A stretch of DNA of 64,000 nt. It comes from Lactarius indigo (Eukaryota > Basidiomycota > Agaricomycetes > Russulales > Russulaceae). The position numbers were made by a program, and so were the translations under genes. The notes below the pieces were generated by a model. That model did no database searches and had not been told where the DNA came from. It worked only from the letters and a program-made list of their open reading frames with translations. Location of the stretch: the NCBI GenBank assembly GCA_025766275.1, contig JAFKAC010000028.1, forward strand, positions 62,001 to 126,000, given 5' to 3'. This document shows positions 10,301-22,850 of the stretch, one piece after another (position 1 is the stretch's first letter; every line of letters starts with the position of its first letter).

Positions 10301-12303
10301 AGCTTGGCGCGAATATAAACGCCCTGGATGGTGCGGGCCGGAGTTCATTGCATAGAGCGGTAATTGGTCGTCGTCGTGTCGTCATAGAATTGTTACTCGA
10401 ACATCAAGCAGATGTTAACATCCGGACAGGCGATAAGCGAGCGACCCCGTTGTATTTGGCGGCGGAGAGTGGGGGACTGGACGTTTGTCGTCTGCTGCTC
10501 AAACACGGGGCAGATATAGCGTCTGCAAATGTCGATGGGTGGGCTCCTTTGCACGTGGCATCCCAGCGTGGACACTTCGATATCGTTCAAGAATTGCTTG
10601 ACCACGGAGCCGATCCAAATGCGCAGCAACTTGAAGGTGACCTTTGGCCTCCATTGCACCTGGCATCGGTCGCAGGATACCTCGAGATCGTCCAAATACT
10701 AGTCAAACATGATGCAGCACTCGAAAAGACGAATCTGGACCAAGAGACGCCATTACACCTGGCGTCCCGTTTCGGGAATGTCGAAGTCGCCCTCTTCTTA
10801 ATCGAGCAAGGCGCAGATATGATGTCCAAAGATAAGGGTGGTTACACTCCATTGCACAGTGCGTCATGGCACGGAAGTCTCGACCTCGTGGAGATATTTC
10901 TTAAAGGCGGTGTGGACGTCAACGTGCGAAATGCAGCCGGGGAGACTCCCTTGGGCTTGGCATCGGGCAACGGCAAGCATGAAGTTGTTCGCTGCCTAAT
11001 CGAGCGTGGAGCGGATATTGACTGCCGCGACAAGCGAGGGTGGACCCCTCTGCACGCAGCCGCCCAGGGTGGGCATCTCGACATCGTGCGACTTTTACTC
11101 GGTCTTGGGACTGACGTCCATGCCCGCACTGGGGATCGCATCACTCCATTGATCCTGGCGTCAGGGGGCGGACACATAGCAGTATCACGCGTTCTGATCG
11201 AGCATAGAGCCGACGTTAATTCAATCGACGATGGCGGCTGGACGTCGCTGCATGCCGCATCACGAGAGGGCCATATGGACATCGTTCGGCTGTTACTTGA
11301 CCATGGGGCGCATGTATATGTTCAGAAACGCGATCTCTGGGTTCCACTCCATCTCGCATCAGCTAATGGACACCTCAAAGTCGCAGAGTTGCTAATCGAG
11401 CGCGGTGCAGAGGTCGACGTGCGAAATGAGGACCAGAAGACACCATTGGACCTAGCGTCTGGAAATGGGCAACTCGAAGTTGCACGCCTGTTAGTCAAGT
11501 GCGGCTCAAATGTTAATTCACAGGACAGGGAGGATTGGACGCCATCACACTCAGCGGCACGGAATGGGCATCTCAGTCTCGTGGAGCTACTCCTCGATTC
11601 CGGAGCAGACATTAGCATGCAGAATAGCAGCGAACAAACGCCGATAGATGTTGCACATGAAAACCGGAAACGCGACGTTACGAGCTTCCTAGCGAGGCGT
11701 TCAGGAGACCTACGATTCCCGAACACGGAGAGCTCGACCCCACCGGAAGAAGGGCCACAAATCATCACTCACGAGAATGTGGAGCCACAAGCGTACATCG
11801 ACGATTCATCTGACGATGAAGAGAGCAATTCATTGCATAGCGCTGTAGAAAACGGACACATTGGCATGGTCCAGAGACTTCTCGATCGCGGTGCAGATGT
11901 GGACGAAAGGGACTCCAGACTCCAGTCTCCGTTGGATGTAGCATCGAGTAAAGGAAAACTCGAAATTGCGAGAACGTTGATCAAATATGGGGCGGATGTG
12001 GACTCTCGAAACAACATTGGTGGGACTCCGTTACACGTGTCAGCACTGAACCGGCACATCGACATTGTGCGGTTGTTGCTCGACAACGGTGCTGATATAA
12101 ACGCCACGCAGCTGGAGGATGCTACCGCATTGCACATCGCATCGGTCGAAGGTCATTTTGAGATTGTACGACTGCTCCTTGAACAAGGAGCGAATACACA
12201 AATACGGTCTGTGTATGGCAGGACACCTTTTCAAGACGCAATAACAAAACGACACCGGAAGATTGCGCAGTTGTTGTCGGAGTATGATGCCGGTGGAGTA
12301 TAG
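7366..12303 (+). CDS. NLR copy 2: Goodbye-NACHT-ankyrin STAND protein
   Basis: Exons 7366-7620, 7680-7733, 7795-7990, 8043-8195, 8253-8291, 8348-8389, 8440-8610, 8675-8699, 8764-9363, 9414-12303 give an uninterrupted 1474-residue protein. Domains: Goodbye-like trigger domain (about 1-165), linker helices, NACHT (about 295-460; Walker A near 302-309, Walker B IIIDALDEC, TSRPE), helical NACHT-associated region, then 21 ankyrin repeats (about 755-1474). A linker rich in acidic and serine residues (YIDDSSDDEES) lies between repeats 16 and 17. Known family role: cytosolic receptors that oligomerise on ligand binding and drive a defence or incompatibility response; the ligand here is unknown. Oddity: the exon 8 acceptor is AAG where the others have TAG or CAG, and the same region turns GKPGSGKS into GKLGSGKS, which still fits GxxxxGKS. 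Looks functional. Confidence 0.88.
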
Positions 12304-12600
12304 GGATTGAGCGAACAAAGGATCCATGGAGTATAGGTTTGGATGTATGGCCTTTGGAGCAAGCTTTGGAGTTGTACGCTATTCATAATGTCGTTAGTAC
12401 GGTAATCGGAGTCGCTACTCGTTTGTATGTTACCAACCAATATCAACACATCAGAGTCGGCTGCAGGACCGCCGCACGGTCCGAGAAGCGAGGTGAAGTA
12501 GTAGGTCAGTATGCCAGTCCCCCGGGGCGGGCTGGAGGATACCGAAGTTTGTCGGACACGTCTCGTGATTAAATAATCCCACGATTCCCTTTTGCGTGAC
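12304..12600 (+). other. 3' flank of NLR2
   Basis: Same block as after NLR1. The palindrome here is GGACCGCCGCACGGTCC at 12466-12482. Its inner bases differ from copy 1, but six-base arms still pair. No gene seen. Confidence 0.5.
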
Positions 12601-13064
12601 ACCTTTTCACGTCGACGATGTTTGCCGTCCTCACCAACTCTTGAAGGGTTTTCATCCTCAACGGCCTTCCAAAACCTCCCTGCATACTGCATTTACGTGT
12701 AGCTCACAATGGCACCACGGCTTCCCGCACCATCGCCACCCTCGCGTCATCACCACCACCCCCAACCCCTCTCACATACACAGAGCCAAGCACAAACTTC
12801 TGCGTCACCCTTTGACGCTCCGGCATCTCCCTCGGAAAGCGCATTCAGGACACTCTCGTGGCTCTCGGGTTGAGAAGGCGCATGCAGACGGTATACCACT
12901 TGCACACATCCGAGGCCGCTGGCATGATACTACTCGCCGTGAAGGAACTCGTCGAGGTGGAAAACGTGCCTGCAAGTGCAGTACGGATGGCGGTACAGAA
13001 GAGAGCGGAGCGCAAGGCCCTGCGTGGGTTTGTCGTGGTTGGATCGAGGGTTGAGTCGCTGTGA
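12601..13064 (+). pseudogene. uL30m-like copy B, nonsense mutation
   Basis: The L30-like frame reads RSGISLGKRIQDTL, then ALGLRRRMQTVYHLHT, then AVKELVEVENVPASAV, and ends at 13064. A TGA at 12813-12815 replaces the CGA (Arg) codon seen in copy D within the FRVTLRRS motif, and the 5' part contains a further stop (CTCTTGA near 12645). Clearly a pseudogene, although the C-terminal 80 codons remain open. Confidence 0.6.
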
Positions 13065-13230
13065 CTGGTTACGTGTGTAGGTCTGTGCCCGTCTTTGCGT
13101 CGAGCGTATTGATAGAGGAGTACTCACTAAGTTCATAGGGAATTTCCATGCCATCGAGGCTCGTACGGCCGTCCCGAATGAGCTCATCTTGATGCTCAGG
13201 AGACCAACTAACCTCCTATCTTCGTTGGTC

Positions 13231-13735
13231 CTACTCCGTCTCGTTCCCATTGAAAGATCTACAAGAAGCGTTGAGGACGGCATTCACGATACGCATATAC
13301 TTACGCTTACATCCCATTTCGCCATTGCTATATCCCCCGAACCGTCTACTCGAGGGCGGCGCAGCTGAGTGCAACCATGCGACTGCATCGGTACTCGAAT
13401 ACTGCCAAGACAACAGTACGCGAGAAGAGGCAAGAAGTCAATGCCTGCGCTTAACGGTCTCAATTGGTAAAGTGGACGACCGCACTAGCTGCTGGTCGAC
13501 TCGTGGGCGAAGCACACCGCGCTAGTCACTAGCAAGATGTTGGGCACCCCGCTGGCGCGTACTGGTGAATCATCATATTTCCCCGAACTACCTAAAGTCT
13601 AATGAGAGTCAGACTAACAATCTCTGAGACATAGGCACCGGCCACGGTGAAAATACTCTCTTCACCATTACCCCAGACAGGGCGAGACGAGACGAACAAT
13701 GTGACAACCCACGTCAAGAGGCGATACCGGAATGG
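13231..13735 (-). pseudogene. GUP1/MBOAT 3' remnant, unit 3, truncated
   Basis: The - strand carries YMRIVNAVLNA (C-terminal motif) at its low end and RYRLLTWVVTLFVSSRP (family LLAWGW-I-LFILPE) near 13700. Homology to the other units stops abruptly at about 13735, where unrelated sequence begins. Confidence 0.5.
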
Positions 13736-14225
13736 GGTCTTAAAAACAAAGAAGACACGATACCATACCATACCGGAAAATAGGGGACTTTTATAATTAA
13801 AGAACTTTGGAATGTAAACCTTTCCCCCCAAGTTCCCTCCACTTCCGCGGAACAACGCGGTAGCGGGGATCGAGACAGCTTGGCGAGCGGAACTTGAAGC
13901 ATCACCTTGAGCATCACCGTTCTCGTTGGCGACCCGGGTATGTTGTTTCCCAATCTGCTGCGCAACAAACTGTGCCTGGCATCCGAGCGAATTGATAAGT
14001 GAGGTGTCCCCTCAGCTCAGTCGGGACAGCGACAGTAACGCTGTTTAATCTGTTGCTGACTTTCCCGCTTCATCAGTAGTTCTGTAAACACTGGGCAACT
14101 TCTGACATCGTCACAGCACAGAATATATGAATAGTTGGTTGCAAATTGACAAGCAAAGCGAGACTACTCCGCTCACTTTCTGACACGACGAAGGGTCACG
14201 ATCATGGAGTGTGGTGACTATCTTT
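13736..14225. other. Unassigned insert between unit 3 and the NLR remnant
   Basis: AT-richer start (ATACCATACCATACCGG direct repeats at 13760-13780), no open frame of note, no terminal repeats recognised, and no match to the other intergenic blocks by eye. It marks the breakpoint at which the 5' part of the next NLR copy was lost. Confidence 0.3.
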
Positions 14226-15017
14226 GAATCAAGCGTCAATTCGCAAGACCTCGAAGGCTGGACTCCATCACACTCAGCGGCATGCGATGGACATCTCAGT
14301 CTCGTGGAGCTGCTTCTTGATTCTGGCGCGGACGTTGGCATTCAGAATAGCAGCAAAGAAACCCCTTTACACCTTGCCCAGGAAAACATGAGGTGTGACG
14401 TTACAAGTTTCCTAGCGACACATTCTGGGAGTATATGTGTCCTGAATGCCGCAAGCTCGACCCCATTGGAAACAGAGTCCCTCCCCGATATTGTGGAGCC
14501 ACAAATGCTCAGCGGCGACTCATCTAACGACGAGGATAGCAACTCGTTGCATAGAGCATTGGTCAACGATCGCGTCGACGTGGTCAAGAGATTACTTGAT
14601 CACGGTGCAGATATCAACGAACGGAGAGAGCATCTCCTGACTCCATTGAAAGTAACATCGACGGACGGGAAGCTTGAAATTGCGAGGACGTTGATCAAAT
14701 ATGGTATGGACGTGAACTCTCGAGATGCCGTTGGTTGAACCCCGTTGCACAGAGCAACGCGATATGAGCATGTGGAGATTGTGCGTTTGTTGCTCGACAA
14801 CGGCGCTGATATAAACGCTACGCAGAGGGAGAATGCTACTACAGTACACTTCGCATCGACCTACGGTCATTTCGAGATGGTACAGTTGCTTCTTGAACAG
14901 GGAGCACATGTGCAAATCCGGAATGTGTATGGTAGAACACCTTACCAAGATGCACGAAGGCGCGGGCACCGGAAGATTGCGCACCTGTTGTCGGAGTATG
15001 GCGTCGGTGGAGTATAG
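14226..15017 (+). pseudogene. NLR remnant: C-terminal ankyrin repeats only
   Basis: Corresponds to repeats 15-21 of the full-length NLRs, including the acidic linker (SGDSSNDEDSN) and the shared C-terminus ending GVGGV. There are no Goodbye or NACHT exons upstream. A TGA at 14736-14738 replaces the Trp (TGG) of the G-W-TPLH repeat start; the frame is otherwise open on both sides. It is more divergent from copies 1-5 than they are from one another (for example QIRNVYGRTPYQDARRRGH). Presumably the relic of a sixth unit whose 5' part was deleted at about 14226. Confidence 0.75.
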
Positions 15018-15524
15018 TAGGGATTCGATGGATGAGGGATTCGATGCCACTCACTCATCTAGGCGTACTACTAAGTTGCCTTTGGCCTCGAGCCCTATTT
15101 ATAATGTCGTTACAGTACTGTGATTAGAGTCTCTACTCGTCGTTGTGTTAGAACAGGATCGCGTCGTGTTCCAAGAGCCGAGGTGGTGCAAAAGACGACA
15201 TCATTCCGACTTGTGGTGCAATTACGATGCTCGAGAGCGCCAACTCGGAGCAGATATCAAGTTGTTCGATTGGAGAACCCACGCGTTTCGAGATAAGGGA
15301 CCAGCCTTCCAGATACAGAACCCAAAAAGTACATTTCATAAGGGCTTTTGGCCGACCCCTCGTCCTCGGGTCACGGAACCACGGCCCGCCCCCCGCTGAC
15401 TCGTCCACAAGGTCATACGTGGACAAACAGGCGTACACAAGCACCAGACAGAATGCCCACACGTGCATCTCTATCGGTGACGGTCAAAATAATGCGATCT
15501 ACCAGCCCAGCCACTAATCTCATT
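15018..15524 (+). other. 3' flank of NLR remnant plus shared unknown block
   Basis: 15018-15135 is the usual NLR 3' flank. 15140-15330 resembles 22240-22390 behind NLR3: both read, after gaps, as ..RER-L-A---LLDWR/LLDLR on the + strand. This block is absent behind copies 1, 2, 4 and 5, which have uL30m in that place. Short broken frames only; I do not recognise it. Confidence 0.35.
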
Positions 15525-16460
15525 TGAAAACTACCGCACGCCGTAGACCCTGAGAACAAACCCGACCATATTAGCGCCCATCATCGGCAAGACGTTGCAC
15601 ACATCCTCAGCCGCCCATATGTGACGGTAACACCACTTCATCCCGAAACTGTGTGCAAAATCATAAGGTGAATCAAATGCGCTTCACGATGCAAGTGGCC
15701 CGCAAAAATCTCCACAAGGCGACGCACAGGCACGTACCAGCAACAGCAGGAGCACACGATACAGAGGTTGCACGAGCGGTGCCACGCGCGCCAAAAACCA
15801 AAGTCAATGCTCATACACTAATCAGTAAAGTGGACAGCAGCACTTGAGAATGAGAAGCATTAGCTCAGCTCCTGATCTACGCATGGGCCGCGAACAGGTG
15901 ACGTATCATCACATCTCCTCAAACTGTATGAGACCAAATAGGAGTCAGAACAACCTCTAGATATGGGCACACGCGCGTACCAGCGGCGGTGGCAATGTTC
16001 TCCTCACAATGACCTCAAGCGGACGAGACAGGACAAACAGCGTGACGAAATAACCTCACGCTAAGAGCCTTGGCCTAAGGTTGCACTGTCCAGTGCGATA
16101 AATGTGAGGATGGGGACACTTGCAGTTGCAGGGAAGCTGCGCGGGTCGCAGAGCGGCGAGTTTACTTGTGAGCGATGCTGCGCGCGGCAGCAAGTAAATA
16201 TAGCTCATTCTCCTTACAGCATACGATGTTCGTTCTGAGGAGTTCCGAGCAATACACGGACAAATAAGTGGACGAAACGCCATAGCGACAGTGGCCACGT
16301 CGGATTGTCGTCAGCTCCAGTGGACTAGTTAGTATAGGACGGACGATACCTTGGGCCAGACAACAATGAGGTACGGCTAGGGGCGATGGAATATATGGTA
16401 TATATGTGATGGCCTGCGAAGATGATACGGGACCCTGATGAGAGACTCGAGTTTGTTCCA
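15525..16460 (-). pseudogene. GUP1/MBOAT 3' remnant, unit 4
   Basis: The low end encodes on the - strand YRHIWAAEDVCNVL followed by ANMVGFVL and a stop at about 15525. This is a good match to the GUP1 C-terminus (WYRHVCA.., MMTANLVGF). Further up, LLA-GYFVTLFVLSRPLEVI fits the preceding segment. The upper part (16060-16460) has stops and frame changes. It ends at the TIR element. Confidence 0.6.
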
Positions 16461-16462
16461 TA

Positions 16463-17164
16463 CTATCCCCTCACCTAACCTCGGCGGGGCGCTAATTTGG
16501 CTGACCAATCCACCTCAACTTCGGCAGATGTTTCTGTAGCCCGCATTTTCACATGTATTGTCAAATAAAAGAGGATCTCTACTCTGCGAAGACATATAAC
16601 AGACGATCTGATAAAAAAAATAGCAGAAACACTTGGGATGCTGGATATCGACGGTTATCAGTGTTCAACTACCAAATATGGTATTGTCACCCTATCCGTC
16701 ACCTGCCGGGGGGATGCCATGTCGGAGTTCCAACAGGCATTCAAGGTGGCATTGACACGCCGAAGCTCGGCAGAGTCCTGGACGGCAAGTCATTGGAAAT
16801 CACTTGCTTCCACAGACTGTGATTTCGAGTAAGGCGCATGGGGCAGCAGTCAAGGATATTGCAGATGGTATATACAAGTCTATTGGGGTGGCAACAAGGG
16901 CAAAAGAGAGGACGAGAACCATATTACTATCTATAAAAGTTTCCCAGTTCCAAAAAAAACTCCGGAGCTGTCATTATAATGCAAATGGTTTCACTTCAAG
17001 GTAGATACTCATCCATCGGTGTCAACACATCGACGACTTTGGATGACGACCAAGGTGACGACTTTGGGACACCAGAGCGGTGTTTGAACGTCACATGTGA
17101 CCTAATGTGACCGCCGAGCTTGGGAACCCAATTAGCGCCCCGCCGAGGTTAGGTGAGGGGATAG
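16463..17164. mobile_element. Short TIR DNA element (MITE-like)
   Basis: Terminal inverted repeats of about 38 bp with one mismatch: CTATCCCCTCACCTAACCTC... at 16463-16500, and its reverse complement ending at 17164. Both ends are flanked by TA (16461-16462 and 17165-17166), the target duplication typical of Tc1/mariner/pogo elements. The 702-bp interior has only short frames and no recognisable transposase, so it is probably a non-autonomous derivative. It ends 137 bp before the NLR3 start codon and must have replaced or displaced part of that promoter. Confidence 0.8.
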
Positions 17165-17301
17165 TATGTCGATCGATCACGTGACTGCTCAGCGCATCAA
17201 CTACGCGACTGCATCAGTACTCTAATACGCCCACCGCCCCACCCGTAGCTCCGGTTGAAGCGTTCTCTCTGAATCTCAACTCAAACACATTCCAGTCGAC
17301 A

Positions 17302-20300
17302 ATGTCTAACTTTCAATTCATTCTCGATGCATTGGATAAGTACGCTGAGCAGACTGGGGTCAATTTAAACGAAAATCCGTTCGCCGACAAGGTCAAGGGC
17401 TGTGACTCTCCGCATGCCGTCCTCCTCCTACTTCAAGACGACTTGAAAGCGTTCAAAGACTATCGGGACCAAAATCGGAAGTTCATCGATTGCCTTAGCC
17501 CCGTAGTACAATTCGTTTCCTCCTTCTCTGAAATTCTTGCTGAGGCAGCTGGCCTGGTGAGCCCCGATCCATTACTTCAGGCTTCACCGCAATCTTTTTA
17601 AAACATTCTTTCTCCATAAGGTGCCTTTCCAACCTGCAAAATTAATCTTTGTCGGCATCAAAGTTCTCTTCACCGTGCGTGTCTTCGTTATTCACTGATC
17701 GAGTCGGTCTCATATCTGAGTAATTCCAGGCGGCCGATGGAGTCAGCGCTGACTATGATGCCCTCCTTGAACTCTTTGAACGCCTAGGAAACTTTCTCAA
17801 ACGTCTTCATATTTATTGTGGCGTCCCTTTGGACACACTGATGACAGATATAATCGCGGAGATAATGGTCGAGTTGATTTCCATACTTGCCCTAGCAAAG
17901 AAACAAACCACCGAAGGACGACTCAGTAAGCGGGTTATCCCTATAACTATAGGCGACTCTGAACGTGTTGTAGAGAAATTTGGGAAGAAATTGTTGAGAG
18001 ATAACGAGATCGAGACCATATTGAAGCGATTGGACAGACTCACGCAGGAGGAGACCCGCATGACTGTGGCGCAGACCTTGGCCGTCGTTCACGGTCTTAT
18101 TAATAATGTGAAGGTGGTTATGGACGGTGGGTCAAGTTGCCTAGCGATTTCTAAACATCTACTCACCCTTTTTTCCGTGTAGGCGGCGAGGCGTCAATGG
18201 GTGAAATCCGACGAGCTCTTGGTATGTTCTGTCTTTACGCGTGTCCCCCGGGCTTATGGAGGATGCGTTTAGTTACCATGCAGGAGGTTGCAAACCTGGT
18301 AAATCCGCGGTGTGGTTTACCCGTGGCACCACCTTCGAAACCTGGAACCTGCAGGGCGGCCTTCTTTGGATACATGGTAAACGTGCGTGTTCCACAAACC
18401 CTCCCTACCTTTTCCATCTGGCTGATCGTCTGTAGCGGGATCGGGGAAGAGCATCCTGTGGTAGGTGCCACAAGTACATCCAGGTCCTCGTCTAGTCTTA
18501 TTTACCTTGACACCCGTCGACCAGCTCCAGCATCATTGAAGCGGTCACTACGCTACGCGACGAGGGACTGGGATTGGTGGCTTATTATTACTTCGACTTT
18601 GGAGAAACAGCAAAGCAGGACGTCCGTGGCTTGCTATCTTCCCTTGTCGTCCAGCTCTGCGCCAAGTCGAATTTTTGCTATAACATCCTTTCTGGGTTAT
18701 ATTCCAAGCACGATGCCGGACTGCACTTGCCCGATGATGGCACGCTTACGCAATGCCTAAAAGACATGCTCAAACATGCAGATCTGCTCCCAATCTATAT
18801 TATCGTCGATGCTCTCGACGAGTGCCCCAACTCATTTGGGATGCCATCTCCGCGAAAACTTGTACTTGACCTTATAAGGGACCTCGCCGGGTTACATCTT
18901 CCCGGTCTTCGCATTTGTGTCACGAGTCGTCCTGAGGCCGATATCCAAGTGGCTCTTGGGCCGTTGGCATCCCATTCTGTTTCTCTTCATGATGAAGCCG
19001 GACAAAAGCAGGATATCACCGACTACATTAGTTCTACTGTCCGGTCGGATACAGAGATGGAACAGTGGGAAGCGGAAGACAAGAGTTTGGTCATTGACAC
19101 GCTCTCGCAGAGGGCCGACGGGATGTAAGTAATCATCACTGCATCTGGATGGCTTTTTCATTTTACTACAGGTTTAAATGGGTCTCCTGCCAAATTATAT
19201 GGCTGCGTGATTGTTTCCCCCCGGACATTCGGGGCGCTCTCGAGGAATTGCCCGACACTTTGGATGCAACATACGAGCGCATCTTGCTAGGCATCGGGAA
19301 GGCGAAACGGGAATATGCTTGTCGCCTTTTACAGTGCCTTGCGGTCTCCATTCGTCCGCTTCGTGTTGAGGAGCTCGCCGATGTTCTTGCCATTCGAGTT
19401 GACACCAGAAAGGATTCGCAATATCGCACTGGCTGGCGCCCCGTAAATACACACCAAGCTGTGTTGTCTGCTTGTTCCAGTTTGGTCACGATCGTCAACA
19501 TCGATGGCTCGTCGGTCGTACAGTTTTCACACTTCTCGGTGAAAGAGTTCCTGATGTCCTCTCGCCTTGCCAATGCGGCGGAGCATCTTTCCGTTTATCA
19601 CATCCTTCCTCATTCCGCCCACTCGATTCTTGCCCGCACTTGCCTCAGCATCCTACTCGATCTTGGTGAACCGAGTCAAGTTGACAAAAGCGCAATAGAA
19701 AGACGACCATTTGCAATTTACGCGGCTCGGTACTGGGTCGACCATGGCAAATTCGAAGGCGTGTCTTCAAGTATCCAGGATCTGATGGAATGTCTCTTCG
19801 ACCACACCAGACCCTACTTCGCAACATGGGTCTGGATATATGACGTTGACCGTCCTTGGAAAAAACAGATGGCGACAGTACACCCAACGCAACCGGAGGC
19901 CGAACCAGTATATTACGCAGCACTGTGTGGTTTCCGCGGCCTCACAGAATACCTCGTCATCGCAAATACGACGGATGTTAACACTATGGGCGGGGTGTAT
20001 GGCACTCCGCTGAATGCTGCGTTGATCAAGGGAGAAATTGAGACTGCCCTAGCATTACTTCAGAATGGCGCGAATATCAACGCCGTAGATGCCGTGGGCT
20101 GGAGTTCATTGCATAGAGCGGCAGCAGGCGGTCATCGTATCGTCACAGAATTGTTACTCGAACATCAAGCAGATGTTAACGTCCAGACAGGAAACAAGCG
20201 CGAGACACCGTTGTATTTGGCGGCGGAGATTGGGGGACTGGATGTTTGTCGACTGCTGCTCAAGCATGGGGCCGATGTAGCGTCCGCAAACATCAATGGG

Positions 20301-22070
20301 TTGGCTCCTTTGCACGTGGCATCCCAGCGTGGACACCTCAATATCGTTCGAGAAATCCTTAACTACAGAGCCGATCCAAATGTGCAGAACAAAGACCGTT
20401 GGACTTCATTACATCTAGCATCGGCGGCGGGATACCTCGATATTGTTCAATTACTAGTCCGACATCATGCAGCACTTGAAAAGACAAATTTGCACCAAGA
20501 AACGCCATTACACGTGGCGTCCCGAAACGGGAATGTCGAAGTTGCCCTCTTCTTAATCGAGCAAGGCGCAGATACGATGTCCAAAGACATGGACGGTTGT
20601 ACTCCGTTGCACAGCGCATCACAGCACGGGAGTCTCGACCTCGTGAAGATATTTCTTAAACTTGGCATGGACGTCAACGTACGAAACGCAGTCGAGGAGA
20701 CTCCCTTGTGCGTCGCATCGGGCAACGGCAAGCACGAAGTTGTTCGCTGGCTAATCGAGCGTGGAGCGGATATTGACTGCCGCGACAAGCAAGGGTGGGC
20801 CCCTTTGCACGCAGCCGCCCGAAATGGGCATCTTGACATCGTGCAGCTTTTACTCGACTTTGGGACCGACATCCACGTCCGGACTAGGGATCACTACACC
20901 CCGTTAATCCTAGCATCACTAGGCGGACACACGGCGGTATCACGCCTTCTGATCGAACACCAAGCTGACGTTAATTCAATCGACGATGGCGGCTGGACGT
21001 CGCTGCATTTCGCATCACGATGCGGTTATGTGGATGTTGTTCAGCTGTTACTCGACCATGGGGCGCATGTATATGTCCAGAAACTCGATCTCTGGGCTCC
21101 ACTCCACCTCGCATCAGCTTTCGGACACCTTAAAGTTGCAGAGTTGCTAGTCGAGCGCGGTGCAGAAGTGGATATGCGGAATGAGGACCAGAAGACACCA
21201 TTGGACCTGGCATCTAAAAATGGGGAACTCGAGGTCGCGCGCCTGTTAATCAAGTGTGGCTCAAATGTTAATTCACAGGACAGGGAGGGCTGGACGCCAT
21301 CACACTCAGCGGCACGGAACGGACATCTCAGTATCGTGGAGCTACTCCTCGATTCCGGAGCGGACGTTAGCATGCGGAATAGCAGTGAACAAACAGCGAT
21401 CGATGTTGCACATGAAAACCGGAAACGCGACGTTACGAGCTTCCTAGCAAGCTGTTTAGGAGATTTACAATCCCGAAATATGGTCAATTCGACTCCATTG
21501 GAAGCAGGGCCACAAAACAACATTCCCGACTTGATTGGCAAGATCGTGGGACCACAACCGTACATCGACGATTCATCTGACGACGAAGAGAACGATTCGT
21601 TGCATAGCGCTATAGAAAACGGACACATTGGCATGGTCCAGAGACTACTCGACCGCGGTGCAGATGTCAACCAAAGAAACAATGTACTCCAGACTCTGTT
21701 GAATGTAGCATCAAGGGATGGGAAACTCGAAATTGCGAGGACATTAATCAAATATGGCGCGGCTGTGAATTCTCCAGACACCCTTGGCTGGACTTCATTG
21801 CACGCCGCAGCACTGAATGGCCACATCGACATAGTGCGGTTGTTGCTGGACAACGGTGCTGATATAAACGCCACGCAGCGGGACGACGCCACCGCATTGC
21901 ATATCGCATCGACCTTTGGTCATCTTGAGGTTGTACGGCTACTCCTCAAACAAGGAGCGAATACACAAATACGGTCGGTGTATGGCAGGACACCTTTTCA
22001 AGACGCGCTAGCAAATGGATACCGGAACATTGCGCAGTCGTTTTCGGAGTATGACGCCGGTGGGGTATAG
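17302..22070 (+). CDS. NLR copy 3: Goodbye-NACHT-ankyrin STAND protein, 5' deletion
   Basis: Exons 17302-17556, 17621-17674, 17730-17925, 17974-18126, 18183-18221, then a shortened exon 6/7, 18436-18460, 18525-19124, 19172-22070. About 150 bp between the homologues of exons 6 and 7 are deleted at about 18295. With the usual exon 6 acceptor (TTTAG, exon start 18273) the frame is lost. Using CATGCAG, exon 18284-18382, restores it and gives a 1439-residue protein lacking about 38 residues of the pre-NACHT linker. Walker A is GKPGSGKS, and Walker B, TSRPE and 21 ankyrin repeats are intact. It is the most divergent of the full copies and has its own flanks (TIR element before, unknown block after). 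Function depends on the splice choice. Confidence 0.75.
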
Positions 22071-22850
22071 GGATTCAGGGAACGAGGGACCAATGGGACA
22101 GTTTAGATTTATATGTATGGCCTTTGGAATCGTACGCGATTTATAATGTCGTTACAGTAGTACTGTAATCGGAGTCGCTACTCGTTACTAACCAATTACC
22201 AATACAGCAGGAATCAGCTGCGGGACCGCGGCGCGGTCCGAATGAAAAGGTTCAGTAATAGTACAAGACAGGATATCGTTCCGACTCATGGCCGGCTAGT
22301 AAGGTCGGACGATACCTGGATCATAACTTACGATTACAATTTTCGAGAGCGCTGGCTAAAAGCAAATTTCAACTTGCTCGATTTGAGACTGGATGTTTCA
22401 CGACTGGATTTGTCCACCGAGATCGTTTCGTGCAAGGTTTTGTGACATCATCGACAACGCATTACAGCTTTCGTCCTGACCGTGACCGTGTTTCGATGCA
22501 CTTCCACCTGATATCTCTCCAAGGAATCTCTATACTCTATAACTTGCCCAAAGCTGGTCGTGTAACTGCCACCTCCTTCACCATTCCCGTGCGTGCACCT
22601 TCAGATTCTTGACCACTACGAAAGACCTGAAGTACCCACTGTCTTCGTTTACTCCATATCTGATCGGCGCGATTTCTGATCTCAGGCCTTTGACGTCGAA
22701 AAGAATATACAAACGACATAAACAGACGTTACACGCATGCGCTTAGCATCGACGTTGTATCCCCCGCGTAGTTCTTTCTCCCTAGTCGATCAAATCTCAG
22801 TTAGCGATAGCTCGGACTACATCTAACAACACTGTATATCTGTACTCAAA
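22071..22850 (+). other. 3' flank of NLR3 and unknown block
   Basis: 22071-22240 is the NLR 3' flank, with the perfect palindrome GGACCGCGGCGCGGTCC at 22223-22239. 22240-22390 is the block shared with 15140-15330. 22390-22850 holds short frames on + without recognisable domains. No uL30m copy is present here, unlike behind copies 1, 2, 4 and 5. Confidence 0.4.
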
